A program made the position numbers and the translations under genes. Below the pieces are notes generated by a model. That model was not told the DNA's origin and did no database searches. It saw nothing but the letters and a program-made list of their open reading frames with translations. A DNA stretch of 64,000 nt from Raphanus sativus (Eukaryota > Streptophyta > Magnoliopsida > Brassicales > Brassicaceae), in contig NC_079514.1 in the NCBI RefSeq assembly GCF_000801105.2, forward strand, positions 10,912,001 to 10,976,000, written 5' to 3'. The first letter of the stretch is position 1; each line of letters begins with the position of its first letter. Below are positions 36,009-47,512 of this stretch, in pieces.

Positions 36009-38560
36009 ATGATTTTTAAGTTACATGCAGTGTATGGAGAATGGTTGTTGAGAGATTTCCGTTGGGATTTTGTGGTTGATGATCTCAAAGGAGCAAGATT
36101 GTTTTTATTGAATGAAGATTCAACACATGCTGAACTTGTTGCAATGGCTCAAGAAGATTATAACCTGGACATGAGATCAGTGACTGTGGAGATTAGCTAC
36201 TCATTACCAGCAGAAATGATGATGACTCCAAGCAGTCCTCCCATTCATGTTACAAGTGATAGACAAGTTCGAAACTTGCTCGAGATACTCAAAACGCATA
36301 GAGTATGTCTTTGTGTATCAAGCCGCAGCAAGGTGGAAACGGTTTCAGAGAAAAGAGAAGAAGCTGGTGATAATGATGAAGCTGGTGAATGGGAAGAAGA
36401 TGTTGGTGATAATGATGAAGCTGGTGAATGGGAAGAAGATGTTGGTGATAATGATGAGGCTGATGAATGTTTTGAAGATGTTGGTGATAATGAGTCTGTT
36501 GAAGATGAAAATCAAGATGGGGAGGAGGAAAATGGGGAGGAGGAAAATGGGGAGGAGGATGCTGATAACACTATTGTTGGTGAAACGGATCAGAATGGTG
36601 GGGATTACAGTCTTTATGGAAAGGTTCTAGATGAGGACGAGGAAGATGATGATAATATTTGTTTTGAAGAAATTGAAAAGACATATGCTAAGACAAATGC
36701 TATTGAAGGAGGAAAATCGGATTGTACCAGCATCTATGTCAACCAGAGTTTTGTTAGCAAGGATGCACTGCTTTCAGAGCTGCGGTTGACAGCAGTGAGG
36801 GGTAGGTTTTCTTTCAGAATATACAAATCAACAAAAACTCTCCTTGTGGCAATATGTCGGGTTAGCGGTTGTGGATGGAAGATCAGAGCGAGTGTGAAAC
36901 ATGGGTCAAACACGTTTTGGGTAACAAAGTATGTGGAAAAACATTTATGCTCAATTGGAGACCGAATCGCTCAGCGGAGACACTGTACTCCAAAGTATGT
37001 TGGTAGTCTTTTCATTGATCGTGTTGGGATCATTGATGGGATAACTCCACAGCATATCACTGATGCAATGAAGAACATGTTTGGCATGACGCTTGATTAC
37101 ACCACTTCATACAGAGCACTGTTATATGCACAGAAATTGGTGAGAGGATCAGCAGAAGAAGGGTATTCGCGTCTGCCTTCATATCTCGAGCAAATCTCCA
37201 TTGCAAATCCTGATTCTATCACGGCTATAGAACTTGATTCTGAGAAAAGATTTAAGTATCTATTTCTCTCTTTTGGAGCTTCTATCAAAGGTTTTAAGTA
37301 TCAGAGAAGGGTCATTGTGGTGGATGGAACTCACCTAAGTGGAAAGTATGGAGGTGTTATGTTAGTTGCAGCCGCACAAGATGGCAATTTTCAGATATTC
37401 CCATTGGCTTTTGGGATCGTGGATGCTGAAGATGAACCTTCTTGGGAATGGTTTTTCACAAAATTGGCTAGTTGTATATCTCATGACAAGCCTCTGGTGA
37501 TAGTCTCTGACCGGCACGCGGCCATTAAAAGTGCGTGTGAGAAGGTGTTTCCTTGGGCAACCCGAGGAATATGTTATTATCACCTTCAAGATAACATTGT
37601 CAAAAAGTTTAAAGGGAAACATCTCATGTACTTGGTGAAAGGGGCTGCTTATGCGCACACGGTTCACGATTTTAACCGGTACATGGCTGAGATACGGAGT
37701 GCAAACCCGGAACTTGCAACGTATTTGGAGAAGGCCGACGCCAAGCTATGGTCAAGGGTTTATTGTAAGGGGAACAGGTTCAACATAAAAACAAGCAACA
37801 TCGCTGAATCTATTAATTCCGCACTGAAGCGAGCAAGAGGATTTCCGATTCCGTTCCTGCTGGAGTTCATAAGGCAGAAGTTAGGAAAATGGTATTGGAA
37901 AAGGAGACAAGATGCTTTGAGTCTCCCAACTGTACATAGCCGGGGTGTTGAATACTTGCTTGCTGTTCGATCAGAGATAGCGGATACGATGACGGTCGAA
38001 CCAATTGATGGATGGCGTTTCTTTGTCAAAGGTGGCAAAATGGACTGTGCGGTTGATTGGAACATGTAAAGTGTGGTTGTGGTGTCTATGGAGTGGAGAA
38101 AATACCTTGCTCTCATGCCTATAGCAGCTGGGAACACATGCTGGTGTGCATATCGACACACTTGTATGCCACTTTACTCAAAGAATCATCTGTATGCAGG
38201 ATACTCAGAGAATATATATCCTATCGTGTCACAACATATTGAGGAACGAGAATGCTTCTCTCCAAACGTAAAGCGTGGTCCGGGGAGACAGAAGAAATCA
38301 AGATGGCAATCTTGGTTGGAGCTATCTAGGATGAGGGGACACAAACCCAGGAAGAAACACAGGGCACGGAATGCTCAAACTGCAAGGAAACTGGATAACG
38401 AAAACAATGTACACAACCAGTTGACTAGTTGTCCAGGACCTAAATATAAGTCGTCCAGTCTTGATTACCCGTCCAGACGACTAATTTCTAAGTCGTCCAG
38501 TGTTTCGTCTACCTTCTACGAAGTCGTCCAGTGTATTAGACTACCTTCTACTATCCCTTA
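36009..38560 (+). CDS. MuDR-family transposase of MULE-2, frameshifted
   Basis: Transposase related to, but clearly diverged from, that of MULE-1. The main open frame ends at 38069 (about 687 residues from ATG 36009, which follows TTTGCAG). Order: N-terminal PB1-like region, acidic repeats (GDNDEAGEWEEDV in a 39-bp tandem array, 36367-36490), MuDR zinc region, and the catalytic domain with Asp in IVVDGTHLSGKYGG, Asp in IVSDRHA and Glu in TSNIAESINS. The SWIM zinc finger (CGCGVYGVEKIPCSH) lies in the next frame after a 1-nt shift near 38060. A further shift near 38110-38160 leads to YSENIYPIVSQHIEE and a basic tail. Each break is a single-base slip, so consensus error is as likely as true decay. 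Confidence 0.85.
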
Positions 38561-39015
38561 AGTGTATTTTTTTTAGACGACCTTTTACGAAGTCGTCCAG
38601 TGTATTTAGTCGTCCAGTGTATTTAAGTCGTCCAGTGTTTAGACTACCTTCTACTATCCCTTCAAGTGTATTTTTTTTTTAGACGACCTTTTACGAAGTC
38701 GTCCAGTGTATTTTATTTTTAGACTACCTTATTTTTTAGACGACCGTTATTTGTAAGTCGTCCAGTGTGATTTTTATTTTAGACTACCTTATTTTTTTTA
38801 GACGACCTTATTTGTAAGTCGTTCCAGCTGGAAACCTTCCAGACCGATTATTTGTAAGTCGTCCAGCTGGAAAACCTTCCAACGACTTATTTGTAAGTCG
38901 TCCAGCTGGAAAACCTTCCAGACGACTTATTTGTAAGTCGTCCAGCTGGAAAACCTTCCAGACGACTTATTTGTAAGTCCGTCCAGCTGGAAAACCTTCC
39001 AGAACGACTTATTGT
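38430..39015. repeat. Central array of TAAGTCGTC repeats downstream of the transposase
   Basis: Units such as GACGACTTATTTGTAAGTCG followed by CCAGCTGGAAAACCTTCCA. The array begins inside the last transposase frame (coding KSSSV-like repeats) and runs into the space between the convergent genes. Confidence 0.85.
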
Positions 39016-39239
39016 AAGTTAGAAAATCTATACAAGTTAGAAAATCAAATAAATCATACATGCCCCACAAACATACAAATAGATTTGTGTAAACAAATAG
39101 TTCAAATATACAAATAGATTTGTGTATACAAATAGTTCAAATATACAAATTGATTTGTGTATCTATACAAGTTAAAAATCTATACAAGTTAAAAAATCTA
39201 TTACAAGTTAAAAAATCTATTACAAATTGATTTGTGTAT

Positions 39240-42200
39240 CTAATCATACATGCCTACAAACATACCACCATCCTCATTATCTTTCAGATGCTGATCAACA
39301 AGCTCCGTCCATATAGCCAAAGCCATAGTATCCCTCATAGTCTTCGCATTGGACCTAGCAAAGTCTTTAGGGCTAAAGGGACCCCAAGAGCATGACATCA
39401 ATGTACTTTGCAGCGTACACGCCACAATCACCATTGTTGGCCGTGGGTACATCTTTGAGGAGTCTCTCATAAGTGTATCGCTCCAACCCATGCATGGGTC
39501 TCCGCACTCCACAATCAGATAAGGGACCATCTCGAGAAAAGGCTCCATTATCTCATCCCATCTTTCTGGTATGGTAGTTGAAGGTATGCTGTCCCAGACG
39601 ACTATGTGCCTCTTAGGGATCGATATCCAAATAGCCACCCAATGTTTGTTGTCCAAGTTCAGTGGCGCATAGATATCATCAATGTCCTCCCCCCACTTCT
39701 TGTTTGATTGGCAAAATGAAGGCATTGATCCGTCATACAAACTCGCCGCCCCACTAGGTAGCATTTTTCCTAACCATTGTGATCAGACGACGATGTTTTG
39801 AAGACCAGATACTGTTTCTCCCAAGACTGGGTAAAGTTGTGATCCAGGAAGCACATTCGCTCGCTCCGGAAACATTGTGGTTCTCCTTATACCTCTGCCT
39901 CAGCACATTCATCCAGCATCTATATGCTGCATATAAAATAATACAAGTTAGAACCTTCCAGACGACTTACAAATAAGTCGTCTGGAAGGTTTTCCAGCTG
40001 GACGACTTACAAATAAGTCGTCTGGGAAGGTTTTCCAGCTCGAAAACCTTCCAGACGACTTATTTGTAAGTCGTCCAGCTGGAAAACCTTCCAGACGACT
40101 TTATATATTTACAAATCTATACAAAAGACAAGTTACCAGACGACTTATTTGTAAGTCTTCTGGAAGGTTTTCCAGCTGGACGACTTACAAATAAGTCGTC
40201 CAGCTGGAAAACCTTCCAGACGACTTATATATTTACAAATCTATACAAAGACAAGTTACCAGACGACTTAAAGATAAGCAGAAGACTTACTACGTCTTCC
40301 AGCCATGCTTTGGATGTCCGGAGTTTTTGATTACCACCAGTTGGTGATGTACGTGGTTTGTCCTCTTCCTTAGTGAAATAATCACTGCAAACAAAAGCAA
40401 TCAGTGTTGGTAGACTAAATCAAGCTATTATGGGTAAAGCAATCACTACGGATCAGTTTTCAACCAATCAGCGAGCTCTTCATCTTAGGTCTGTTTAGTG
40501 TGGGAAATGGATTATACTTTCCCACTCTAAGGAGTTTCCTTCTCTCTGCCGTATATAAGGAGATATCTGCGTGGAGCAGGTTTCTTCGTTTCGTTCACTC
40601 CTTGCACGCACAGAAGCAGTGGGAGCTGTTTGGTCCAATACAACCAGGCTCGGTTCTGAAGCTGAGCTGGATCGGTGGATGCGAAGCTCGGTTGTTGATC
40701 GTTGGAAGCGAAGCTCGGTTGGTCAGTGGAAGTGAGAGGACAATCTCTTTGGAGGTGACACCATCTGCTTTATCCTCCGGCAAGATCTTATATACCGAGA
40801 TCGCCTCATCTGCTGTATCCTCCAGGCAACAATCTCTGCAATAAAAGAGAACAAGTTAACCCTGGACGACTTAAATAAAAGTTGGGAGAGGATTTGGTTC
40901 CAGCTGGAGTTCAGACGACTTATTTGTAAGTCTTCTGGAAGGTTTTCAGCTGGACGACTTACAAATAAGTCGTCTGGAAGGTTTCCAGCTGGAAAACCTT
41001 CCAGACGACTTATTTTGTAAGTCGTCCAGCTGGAAAACCTTCCAGACGACTTATATATTATTTACAAATCTATACAAAGACCAGACGACTTAAAGATTTG
41101 ATACTAACCTCTTTGGGCAGAGGGAGAAGGCTGTTTTTTTTGTGGAGAAGGCTTTTTCGTTTGAGGAGCAGGGCTGTTTCGTCTGAGGAGCAGGGCTGTT
41201 TAGTTTGAGGAGCAGGCTGTTTCGTTTGAGGGAGCAGGCCTGTTTAGTTTGAGGAGCAGGCTGTTTAGTTTGAGGAGCAGGCTGTTTCGCCTTTTGAGGA
41301 AGGGCTTTGCCTTTTGAGGAGCAGGCTGTCTGGTGGGAGGAGTAGGATGATTTGGTTTGAAGTGGAGGCTGATCTTTTGAGGAGTAGTCTGTTTGTTTAC
41401 TAGCCCCGGTTTCTGGGGCTTGTGGGGTAGGGTGTTTTTTACTAACCCCTTCTCGGGGCTTGAGGGGTAGCCTGATTGGTGACACCAACNNNNNNNNNNN
41501 NNNNNNNNNNNNNNNNNNNNNNNNNNNNNNNNNNNNNNNNNNNNNNNNNNNNNNNNNNNNNNNNNNNNNNNNNNNNNNNNNNNNNNNNNAATATCATCAA
41601 TGTCCTCCCCCCACTTCTTGTTTGATTGGCAAAATGAAGGCATTGATCCGTCATACAAACTCGCCGCCCCACTAAGGTAGCATTTTTTCTAAACCATTGT
41701 GATCAGACGACGATGTTTTGAAGACCAGATACTGTTCTCTCATCCAAGACTGGGGTAAAGTTGTGATCAGGAAGCACATTCGCTCGCTCCGGAAACATTG
41801 TGGGTTCTCCTTATACCTCTGCCTCAGCACATTCATCCAAGCATCTATATGCTGCATAAAAATAATACAAGTTAGAACCTTCCAGACGACTTACAAATAA
41901 GTCGTCTGGAAGGTTTCCAGCTGGACGACTTACAAATAAGTCGTCTGGAAGGTTTTCCAGCTCGAAAACCTTCCAGACGACTTATTTGTAAGTCGTCCAG
42001 CTGGAAAACCTTCCAGACGACTTATATATTTACAAATCTATACAAAGACAAGTTACCAGACGACTTATTTGTAAGTCTTCTGGAAGGTTTTCCAGCTGGA
42101 CGACTTACAAATAAGTCGTCAGCTGGAAAACCTTCCAGGCGACTTATATATTTACAAATCTATACAAAGACAAGTTACCAGACGACTTAAAGATAAGCAG

Positions 42201-45147
42201 AAGACTTACTACGTCTTCCAGCCATGCTTTGGATGTCCGGAGTTTTTGATACCACCAAGTTGGTGATGTACGTGGTTTGTCCTCTTCCTTAGTGAAATAA
42301 TCACTGCAAACAAAAAAGCAATCAGTTTTGGTAGACTAAATCAAGCTATTATGGGTAAAGCAATCACTTACGGATCAGTTTTCAACCAATCAGCGAGCTC
42401 CTTCATCTTAGGTCTGTTTAGTGTGGGAAATGGATTATACTTTCCCACTCTAAGGAGTTTCCTTCTCTCTGCCGTATAAGGAGATATCTGCGTGGGAGCA
42501 GGTTTCTTCGTTCGTTCACTCCTTGCACGCACAGAAGCAGTGGGAGCTGTTTGGTCCAATACAACCAGGCTCGGTTCTGAAGCTGAAGCTGGATCGGTGG
42601 AAGCGAAGCTCGGTTGTTGATCGTTGGAAGCGAAGCTCGGTTGGTCAGTGGAAGTGAGAGGAACAATCTCTTTGGAGGTGACACCATCTGCTTTATCCTC
42701 CGGCAAGATCTTATATACCGAGATCGCCTCATCTGCTGTATCCTCCGGCAACAATCTCTGCAATAAAAGAGAACAAGTTAACCCTGGACGACTTAAATAA
42801 AAGTTGGGAGAGGATTTGGTTCCTGCTGGAGTTCAGACGACTTATTTGTAAGTCTTCTGGAAGGTTTTCCAGCTGGACGACTTACAAATAAGTCGTCTGG
42901 AAGGTTTTCCAGCTGGAAAACCTTCCAGACGACTTATTTGTAAGTCGTCCAGCTGGAAAACCTTCCAGACGACTTATATATTTACAAATCTATACAAAGA
43001 CCAGACGACTTAAAGATTTGATACTAACCTCTTTGGGCAGAGGAGAAGGCTGTTTCTTTTGTGGAGAAGGCTTTTTCGTTTGAGGAGCAGGCTGTTTCGT
43101 CTGAGGAGCAGGCTGTTTAGTTTGAGGAGCAGGCTGTTTCGTTTGAGGAGCAGGCTGTTTAGTTTGAGGAGCAGGCTGTTTAGTTTGAGGAGCAGGCTGT
43201 TTCGCCTTTTGAGGAGTAGGCTTTGCCTTTTGAGGAGCAGGCTGTCTGGTGGGAGGAGTAGGATGATTGGTTTGAAGTGGAGGCTGATCCTTTTGAGGAG
43301 TAGTCTGTTTGTTACTAGCCCCGGTTTCTGGGGCTTGTGGGGTAGGGTGTTTTTTACTAACCCCGGTTTCTGGGGCTTGAGGGTAGCCTGATTGGTGACA
43401 CCAACCTTCTTCTCCACAGCTTCCAATCTATCGGAGATCTTCCTAATCTCCCTGATGCACTTCTAAACCCCTCTTTCATCATGTCACCTAAGTCCTTGAA
43501 CATGTTTTCTAACTCCTCTCTGGTCACCCAACTAGCCTCTTCTCTAGCCTCTTCTGTAGCCTCTTCTGTAGCCTCTGTAGGAGCCTCTTCTCTAGCCTCT
43601 TTAGGAGCCTCTTTACGAGCTTTCTTCCGAGGTCTCTGATTGTCTTCCTCCACCTCCTCCACAACCATCTCTTTGGCTCTTTTCGATGGAGTCACAAACT
43701 TGGGTTTTGTACCAGTGACTTCCCAGCAATCCATGGTCCACTTCCACGGTCTCCGATCATACATCACTTTAATGATGTTCTCCGCGGGCACGTCATCAAC
43801 CTCAGAGTCCCATTTTGGCCACATTTCACTAATGTCCTTCTCAACAAAGTTGATCACGCGGGTCTGCAGTAAATAGAAGAAGAATCGAGTTAGATATTTG
43901 AAACAAAATACTAAATAGACGACTTAATTATAAGTCGTCAACTAAGTCGTCCAGCTGGACGACCTTCCAGACGACTTATTATAAGTCGTCTACTAAGTCG
44001 TCCAGCTGGACGACCTTCCAGACGACTTATAATAAGTCGTCTACTAAGTCGTCCAGCTGGAAGACCTTCCAGACGACTTATAATAAGTCGTCTACTAAGT
44101 CGTCCAGTTGGAAGACCTTCCAGACGACTTATAATAAGTCGTCTACTAAGTCGTCCAGCTGGAAGACCTTCCAGACGACTTATAATAAGTCGTCTACTAA
44201 GTCGTCCAGCTGGAAGACCTTCCAGACGACTTATAATAAGTCGTCTACTAAGTCGTCCAGCTGGAAGACCTTCCGGACGACTTAATTAAGTGAAGATGGA
44301 AAGGTACCTGACTCAAGATAGCAGCTTTCATGAATCTGCGGCCTCTGCTGCCGTCGTAAGCCAGAATCGGTGGAGACGGACTGTTTGCTCTGGGTAGACC
44401 AATACTAGCACCCAATCCCGGAATAGCTTCGTACGCCCAGACCTGAAGAACTTGTATAAAGCCATCCACGGTGTAACAGCCAGTAATATCTTTGTTCCAC
44501 AAAGAGTCCATCAGCACCTTAAACGCGACTCTCCCCCATGGATAATTCTCAAACCTTTCTAAATCCATCACTAGCCTTGCGAGAGTAGCTCGTGTAGCGC
44601 TTGAGAACTTTTTCCCTTCAATGAATCCAGTGAAGATGGAAAGGTACGCGAGTCGCTTGCGATCTTCCCTGGACCAATCCCCGCATCTCTTCAGTGCTGC
44701 TATTATCTGATCAGTACTTGGCCCAGCTTCCCGATGAACTCCCATCATCTCCCAGAAAGAAACCATCTGTGGGGTAACTTCACATTCTGGTGTCTCAAGG
44801 TCCTCGATGTAGTCGCAGTTTAGACCAGTGATGTTTTCAAACTCTAACAGTGAAAACCTCGCAGGTTCTGGACCAACGAGACACCACATCTCGTACTTCT
44901 TCTTAATGTCCAGCTTTAAACCGAGCAAGTGGTGAACCAGCCTTGAAGCCCAACCAAATCCCTGCTCCTTGAACTTGATGAAAACTCCCAATCTCGACTC
45001 CTTGAGCTCTTCAAATTCAGCATCAGTGAGAGCTTCCCTAAGAGCAGTATGCAACTTCGTGTTATCCGTATGATACGAAATGCTATTGTGGGGTTCTGGC
45101 TCTTCCCCTAATGTGTATAACCTACGGGGGAGTTCTGGAATATCCAT
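39240..45147 (-). CDS. DUF1985-Ulp1 cysteine protease gene of MULE-2 (interrupted by assembly artefact)
   Basis: Accessory protease-like gene typical of Kaonashi MULEs. Exon 1, 45147-44308, is a 280-codon DUF1985 domain (from MDIPELPRRLYTLGEE; core FSLLEFENITGLNCDY and NYPWGRVAFKVL). Exon 2, about 43863-43031, has a Lys/Glu region and then PAPQTKQ heptad repeats, with a likely 1-nt slip near 43430. Exon 3 is 42757-42372 (LLPEDTADEAISVYK...). A short exon at about 42303-42210 encodes TSPTWWYQKLRTSKAWLEDV. The Ulp1 domain begins near 41858, is cut by the gap, and completes in the left copy, 39935-39240, with the His in LDNKHWVAIWIS, the Asp in IVVWDS, and the Cys in NNGDCGVYAAKY, which sits out of frame because of two nearby indels. 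Family assignment is firm; activity is doubtful as assembled. Confidence 0.75.
39672..41489. repeat. Duplicate A: contig-end overlap left of the N gap
   Basis: Nearly identical along its whole length to 41590-43404 in the same orientation, ending exactly at the N run. Differences are mostly 1-nt indels in homopolymers (for example GTTTTTGATTACCACC against GTTTTTGATACCACC). Read as an unmerged overlap of two contigs. Confidence 0.88.
41490..41589. other. Assembly gap of exactly 100 N
   Basis: 100 Ns, the conventional placeholder for a gap of unknown length. It separates two copies of the same 1.8-kb sequence. Confidence 0.99.
41590..43404. repeat. Duplicate B: contig-end overlap right of the N gap
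   Basis: Starts at the first base after the Ns with AATATCATCAATGTCCTCC, equal to position 39672 onward. It continues past the end of copy A at GACACCAAC into unique sequence. Copy B has longer open frames than copy A and looks more accurate. Confidence 0.88.
43075..43215 (-). repeat. 21-24 bp coding repeat (PAPQTKQ heptads)
   Basis: GAGGAGCAGGCTGTTTAGTTT and variants repeat here. On the minus strand they encode PAPQTKQ or near variants in the linker between the DUF1985 and Ulp1 domains. Confidence 0.85.
43911..44285. repeat. 51-bp palindromic tandem repeat in intron 1 of the DUF1985-Ulp1 gene
   Basis: About seven copies with a 51-bp period. Each unit contains a GACGACTTATAATAAGTCGT palindrome and the inverted pair CTGGAAG-ACCTTCCAG. 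The array fills nearly the whole intron between the exon ending at 44308 and the exon starting at 43863. Confidence 0.93.
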
Positions 45148-45229
45148 CCTTTTTGTCTGCAAAATAATCAAAGACAACAATAGAAGTCAGAACACAAGCT
45201 AAATCAATCACGCCTTAATTGTTACTCCA

Positions 45230-45420
45230 GACGACTTAGTAGACGACTTAAATATAAGTCGTCTAGAAAGTCGTCCAACTGGACGACTTAGTTGACGACT
45301 TATATTTAAGTCGTCTGGAAAGTCTTCCAAATGGACGTACTAAGTCGTCCAGGTTGAAGACTTTCCAGACGACTTACTTACAAGTCTTCCAGTAGAAAAA
45401 TTTCAAGCGGACCTGATTAG
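45230..45420. repeat. GACGACTTA palindromes upstream of the DUF1985-Ulp1 start
   Basis: Several copies of the same palindromic motif between the coding start (45147) and the 5' leader, likely inside a leader intron or the promoter. Confidence 0.75.
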
Positions 45421-45544
45421 TCGCAGAAGGAGTTCGAGTACTCGTCATTGTGGTTATAGATCTGAAAAAATAAACGTGAAACGGTGAGAATGAGTAAATT
45501 GAAAGAGACAACGTTTTATGTTCATCTTTTCCACGAGTTTGATG

Positions 45545-45790
45545 ACTTACCGGCGTTAGGGTTTACAGAGAAACGGCGCTACGGTTTACAGAGAAGAAGC
45601 GGCGGCGCTAGGGTTTAGAAGAAGCGGCGGCGCTAGGGTTTAGAAGAAACGGCGGTGCTAGCTAGTGTTTAGAGTAAGCGGCGGTGAGAACGTTGGTGAG
45701 CACGGTGGCGAGGGCGACGGTTTGTTCGGAAATAGTGGAAGCGGGGGCGCTAGGGTTTAGAGGAATCGGCGGCGCTAGGGTTAAAAGAAG
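45545..45790 (-). promoter_or_regulatory. Repeated telo-box-like motifs in the leader of the DUF1985-Ulp1 gene
   Basis: GGCGGCGCTAGGGTTTAGA-type units repeat. On the minus strand each gives AAACCCTA, the plant telo-box often found in promoters and leaders of genes active in dividing cells. Confidence 0.55.
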
Positions 45791-46019
45791 CTGCGGCGAC
45801 AACGGTGAGAATGAAGTGAGATAGATAGCCGACGTTGAGAACGATGGTTGTTCGGAAATAGTGGGAATTCGAATCGCCTTTGATATCGCCGGTGAGAGAG
45901 AACTGTTAGGGTTTCTGTTCGCGGAAAATGAAAAAAAAAAAAAAATCACCTTATATATTGGGTAAATAATCCGGTTAGCTTTAAAAGTACATTGGTAAAC
46001 TTTAAGGTTTGGTCCGGTT

Positions 46020-46560
46020 TAGACGACTTATTCTGGCTGATAATGTACATCAGACGACCTAATATTTAGTCGTCTGGGAACAGAAGACTAAATATTAAGT
46101 CGTCCAATACCCTAAAATGAACCCCTAAACTAAAATGACTAAATTAACTTACTAACCACGTTATAAAATCAAATTATACTTCAATAGTGTTTACTATACA
46201 CAGAAATGAACACGCCTAGGTAATTTTAAAAATTTTCAAAAACGGTTTTAATGCTTTCCAAAATCTAACCCTAAGAACACATACAATACTACAACATATG
46301 TTGATGAAACATAAACTAAAGAATATCATGACTCACTACTTTCACTCATCTGGGCTGAAAACAATTGAAATTTGTTATATATTAATTTATATCTCTTAAG
46401 ACATATGTTAATTACATAATTCCAATTTTTCACTTATCAAAATATTTTTTACAAAATTTTTAAATTATGTTTAAGAATAACTGTCCAGACGACTTAACTT
46501 AAAGTCGTCTGGACGACTTATTTTCAAGTCGTCTGTTTACAGACGACTTGCGAGGGGTAG
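46020..46560. repeat. Right subterminal GACGACTTA palindromes of MULE-2
   Basis: Two clusters, about 46020-46110 and 46485-46555, mirror the left subterminal array but are sparser. Confidence 0.75.
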
Positions 46561-46709
46561 AAACGTAAAAAAAAATCCGTTTTTTTGTTTGTTCACAAGG
46601 AGATAGTTGTAATTTCAATAGCCTTTTAAGTTACTTTTGCCTTTGACCCAAGTTGGGGTACTCTTTTGGGTTTGACTCCAAGTTTTGAGTCACAATTGGT
46701 AATTCTCCC

Positions 46710-47256
46710 AAAAATGTTTCTTAATATTTTTTTGTTTGCACATGGTGTATGCATAATATATTAAGACAAGATAATTAACTTTCATATAATTTTTGTGATT
46801 GTACACTTCTCATAAACATTTTCCATCCAGTCAACTTTAAATGCTGTGGGGGTGGACTTGCATCTAAAATATTGCGTGTTTTTTAAATCTCCTTAACCAT
46901 TATCTAAGGATATATTAGAAACTATAAGAAGAAAGAAATTAAAAACCATACTTACAATCCAAAAATCAAGATCATATTCTTAGTTGCTATCATCACAACA
47001 ATCGCTGTTATGATTTGACAATGTTATACCACATATTTCAAGGCCAAAGTGTCCAGGTCGGGAGGGACAGTAGACCTTGTTTGCTATTTTAAATGTTCCA
47101 AAGTATACATTTGAGGACCCCGCTCCAAAGCCCTCACAAATCAAAAGTGTTTTTCAAGTACATCAGATTATTATCATGGAACCTCTTTTGTCGTGTTCCG
47201 TCGACAGGATTGATTATCTATTAATTATGTTAATTGTTCAGCATGATTGTTATTAT
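46710..47256. other. Spacer between MULE-2 and the copia element
   Basis: AT-rich; no gene recognised. The last five bases (47252-47256, ATTAT) are the copia target duplication. Confidence 0.5.
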
Positions 47257-47512
47257 TGTTGTAATTTAAGTATTATATATTTGGAATTAAAAAGGTAAAA
47301 TAATAAAGAGAGAGATGACGTGAAGGAGAGGAGAGAACAAGAGCTTTTTGTTTCAGTTTCTAATGAATAATTACAAGTGACATGAAGTCACTATTTATAG
47401 AAGAAAAGAGTCGGTCATGTTGTACCGACTTACCACAAAATGACAAAGTAAAAGGATAAGCATTATCCTTTAAGTGGATAATCATTATCTAAATTTGTTA
47501 TTATCTTCAACA
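47257..47512 (-). repeat. 3' LTR of the copia element
   Basis: 256 bp, TGTTGTAATTTAAG to TTATCTTCAACA, almost identical to 52846-53103. Confidence 0.96.

Larger units (their letters stand above)
34582..46709. mobile_element. MULE-2, large Mutator-like element with transposase and DUF1985-Ulp1 gene
   Basis: About 12.1 kb as assembled (nearer 10.2 kb if the duplicated contig overlap is removed). Termini are imperfect inverted repeats. The left end reads GGGCTTATTGCAAAAGTGACTCAAAACTTG; the right end, complemented, reads GGGAGAATTACCAATTGTGACTCAAAACTTG. Inside, a transposase gene (+) faces a DUF1985-Ulp1 gene (-), as in Kaonashi-type MULEs. Both subterminal regions and the introns are packed with GACGACTTA/TAAGTCGTC palindromes. 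No 9-bp target duplication is obvious at these ends. Confidence 0.72.

Noticed and set aside
43059..43391. Plus-strand frame rich in SRLFRLR repeats
   Set aside because: Antisense shadow of the PAPQTKQ repeat of the minus-strand DUF1985-Ulp1 gene.
39672..43404. Biological tandem duplication of the Ulp1 region
   Set aside because: Both copies abut the 100-N gap exactly and differ mainly by homopolymer indels, so an assembly overlap is the simpler reading.
35085..46560. CRISPR-like array
   Set aside because: Repeats are palindromic with irregular spacing, in a plant transposon with no cas genes. The pattern is not repeat-unique spacer.
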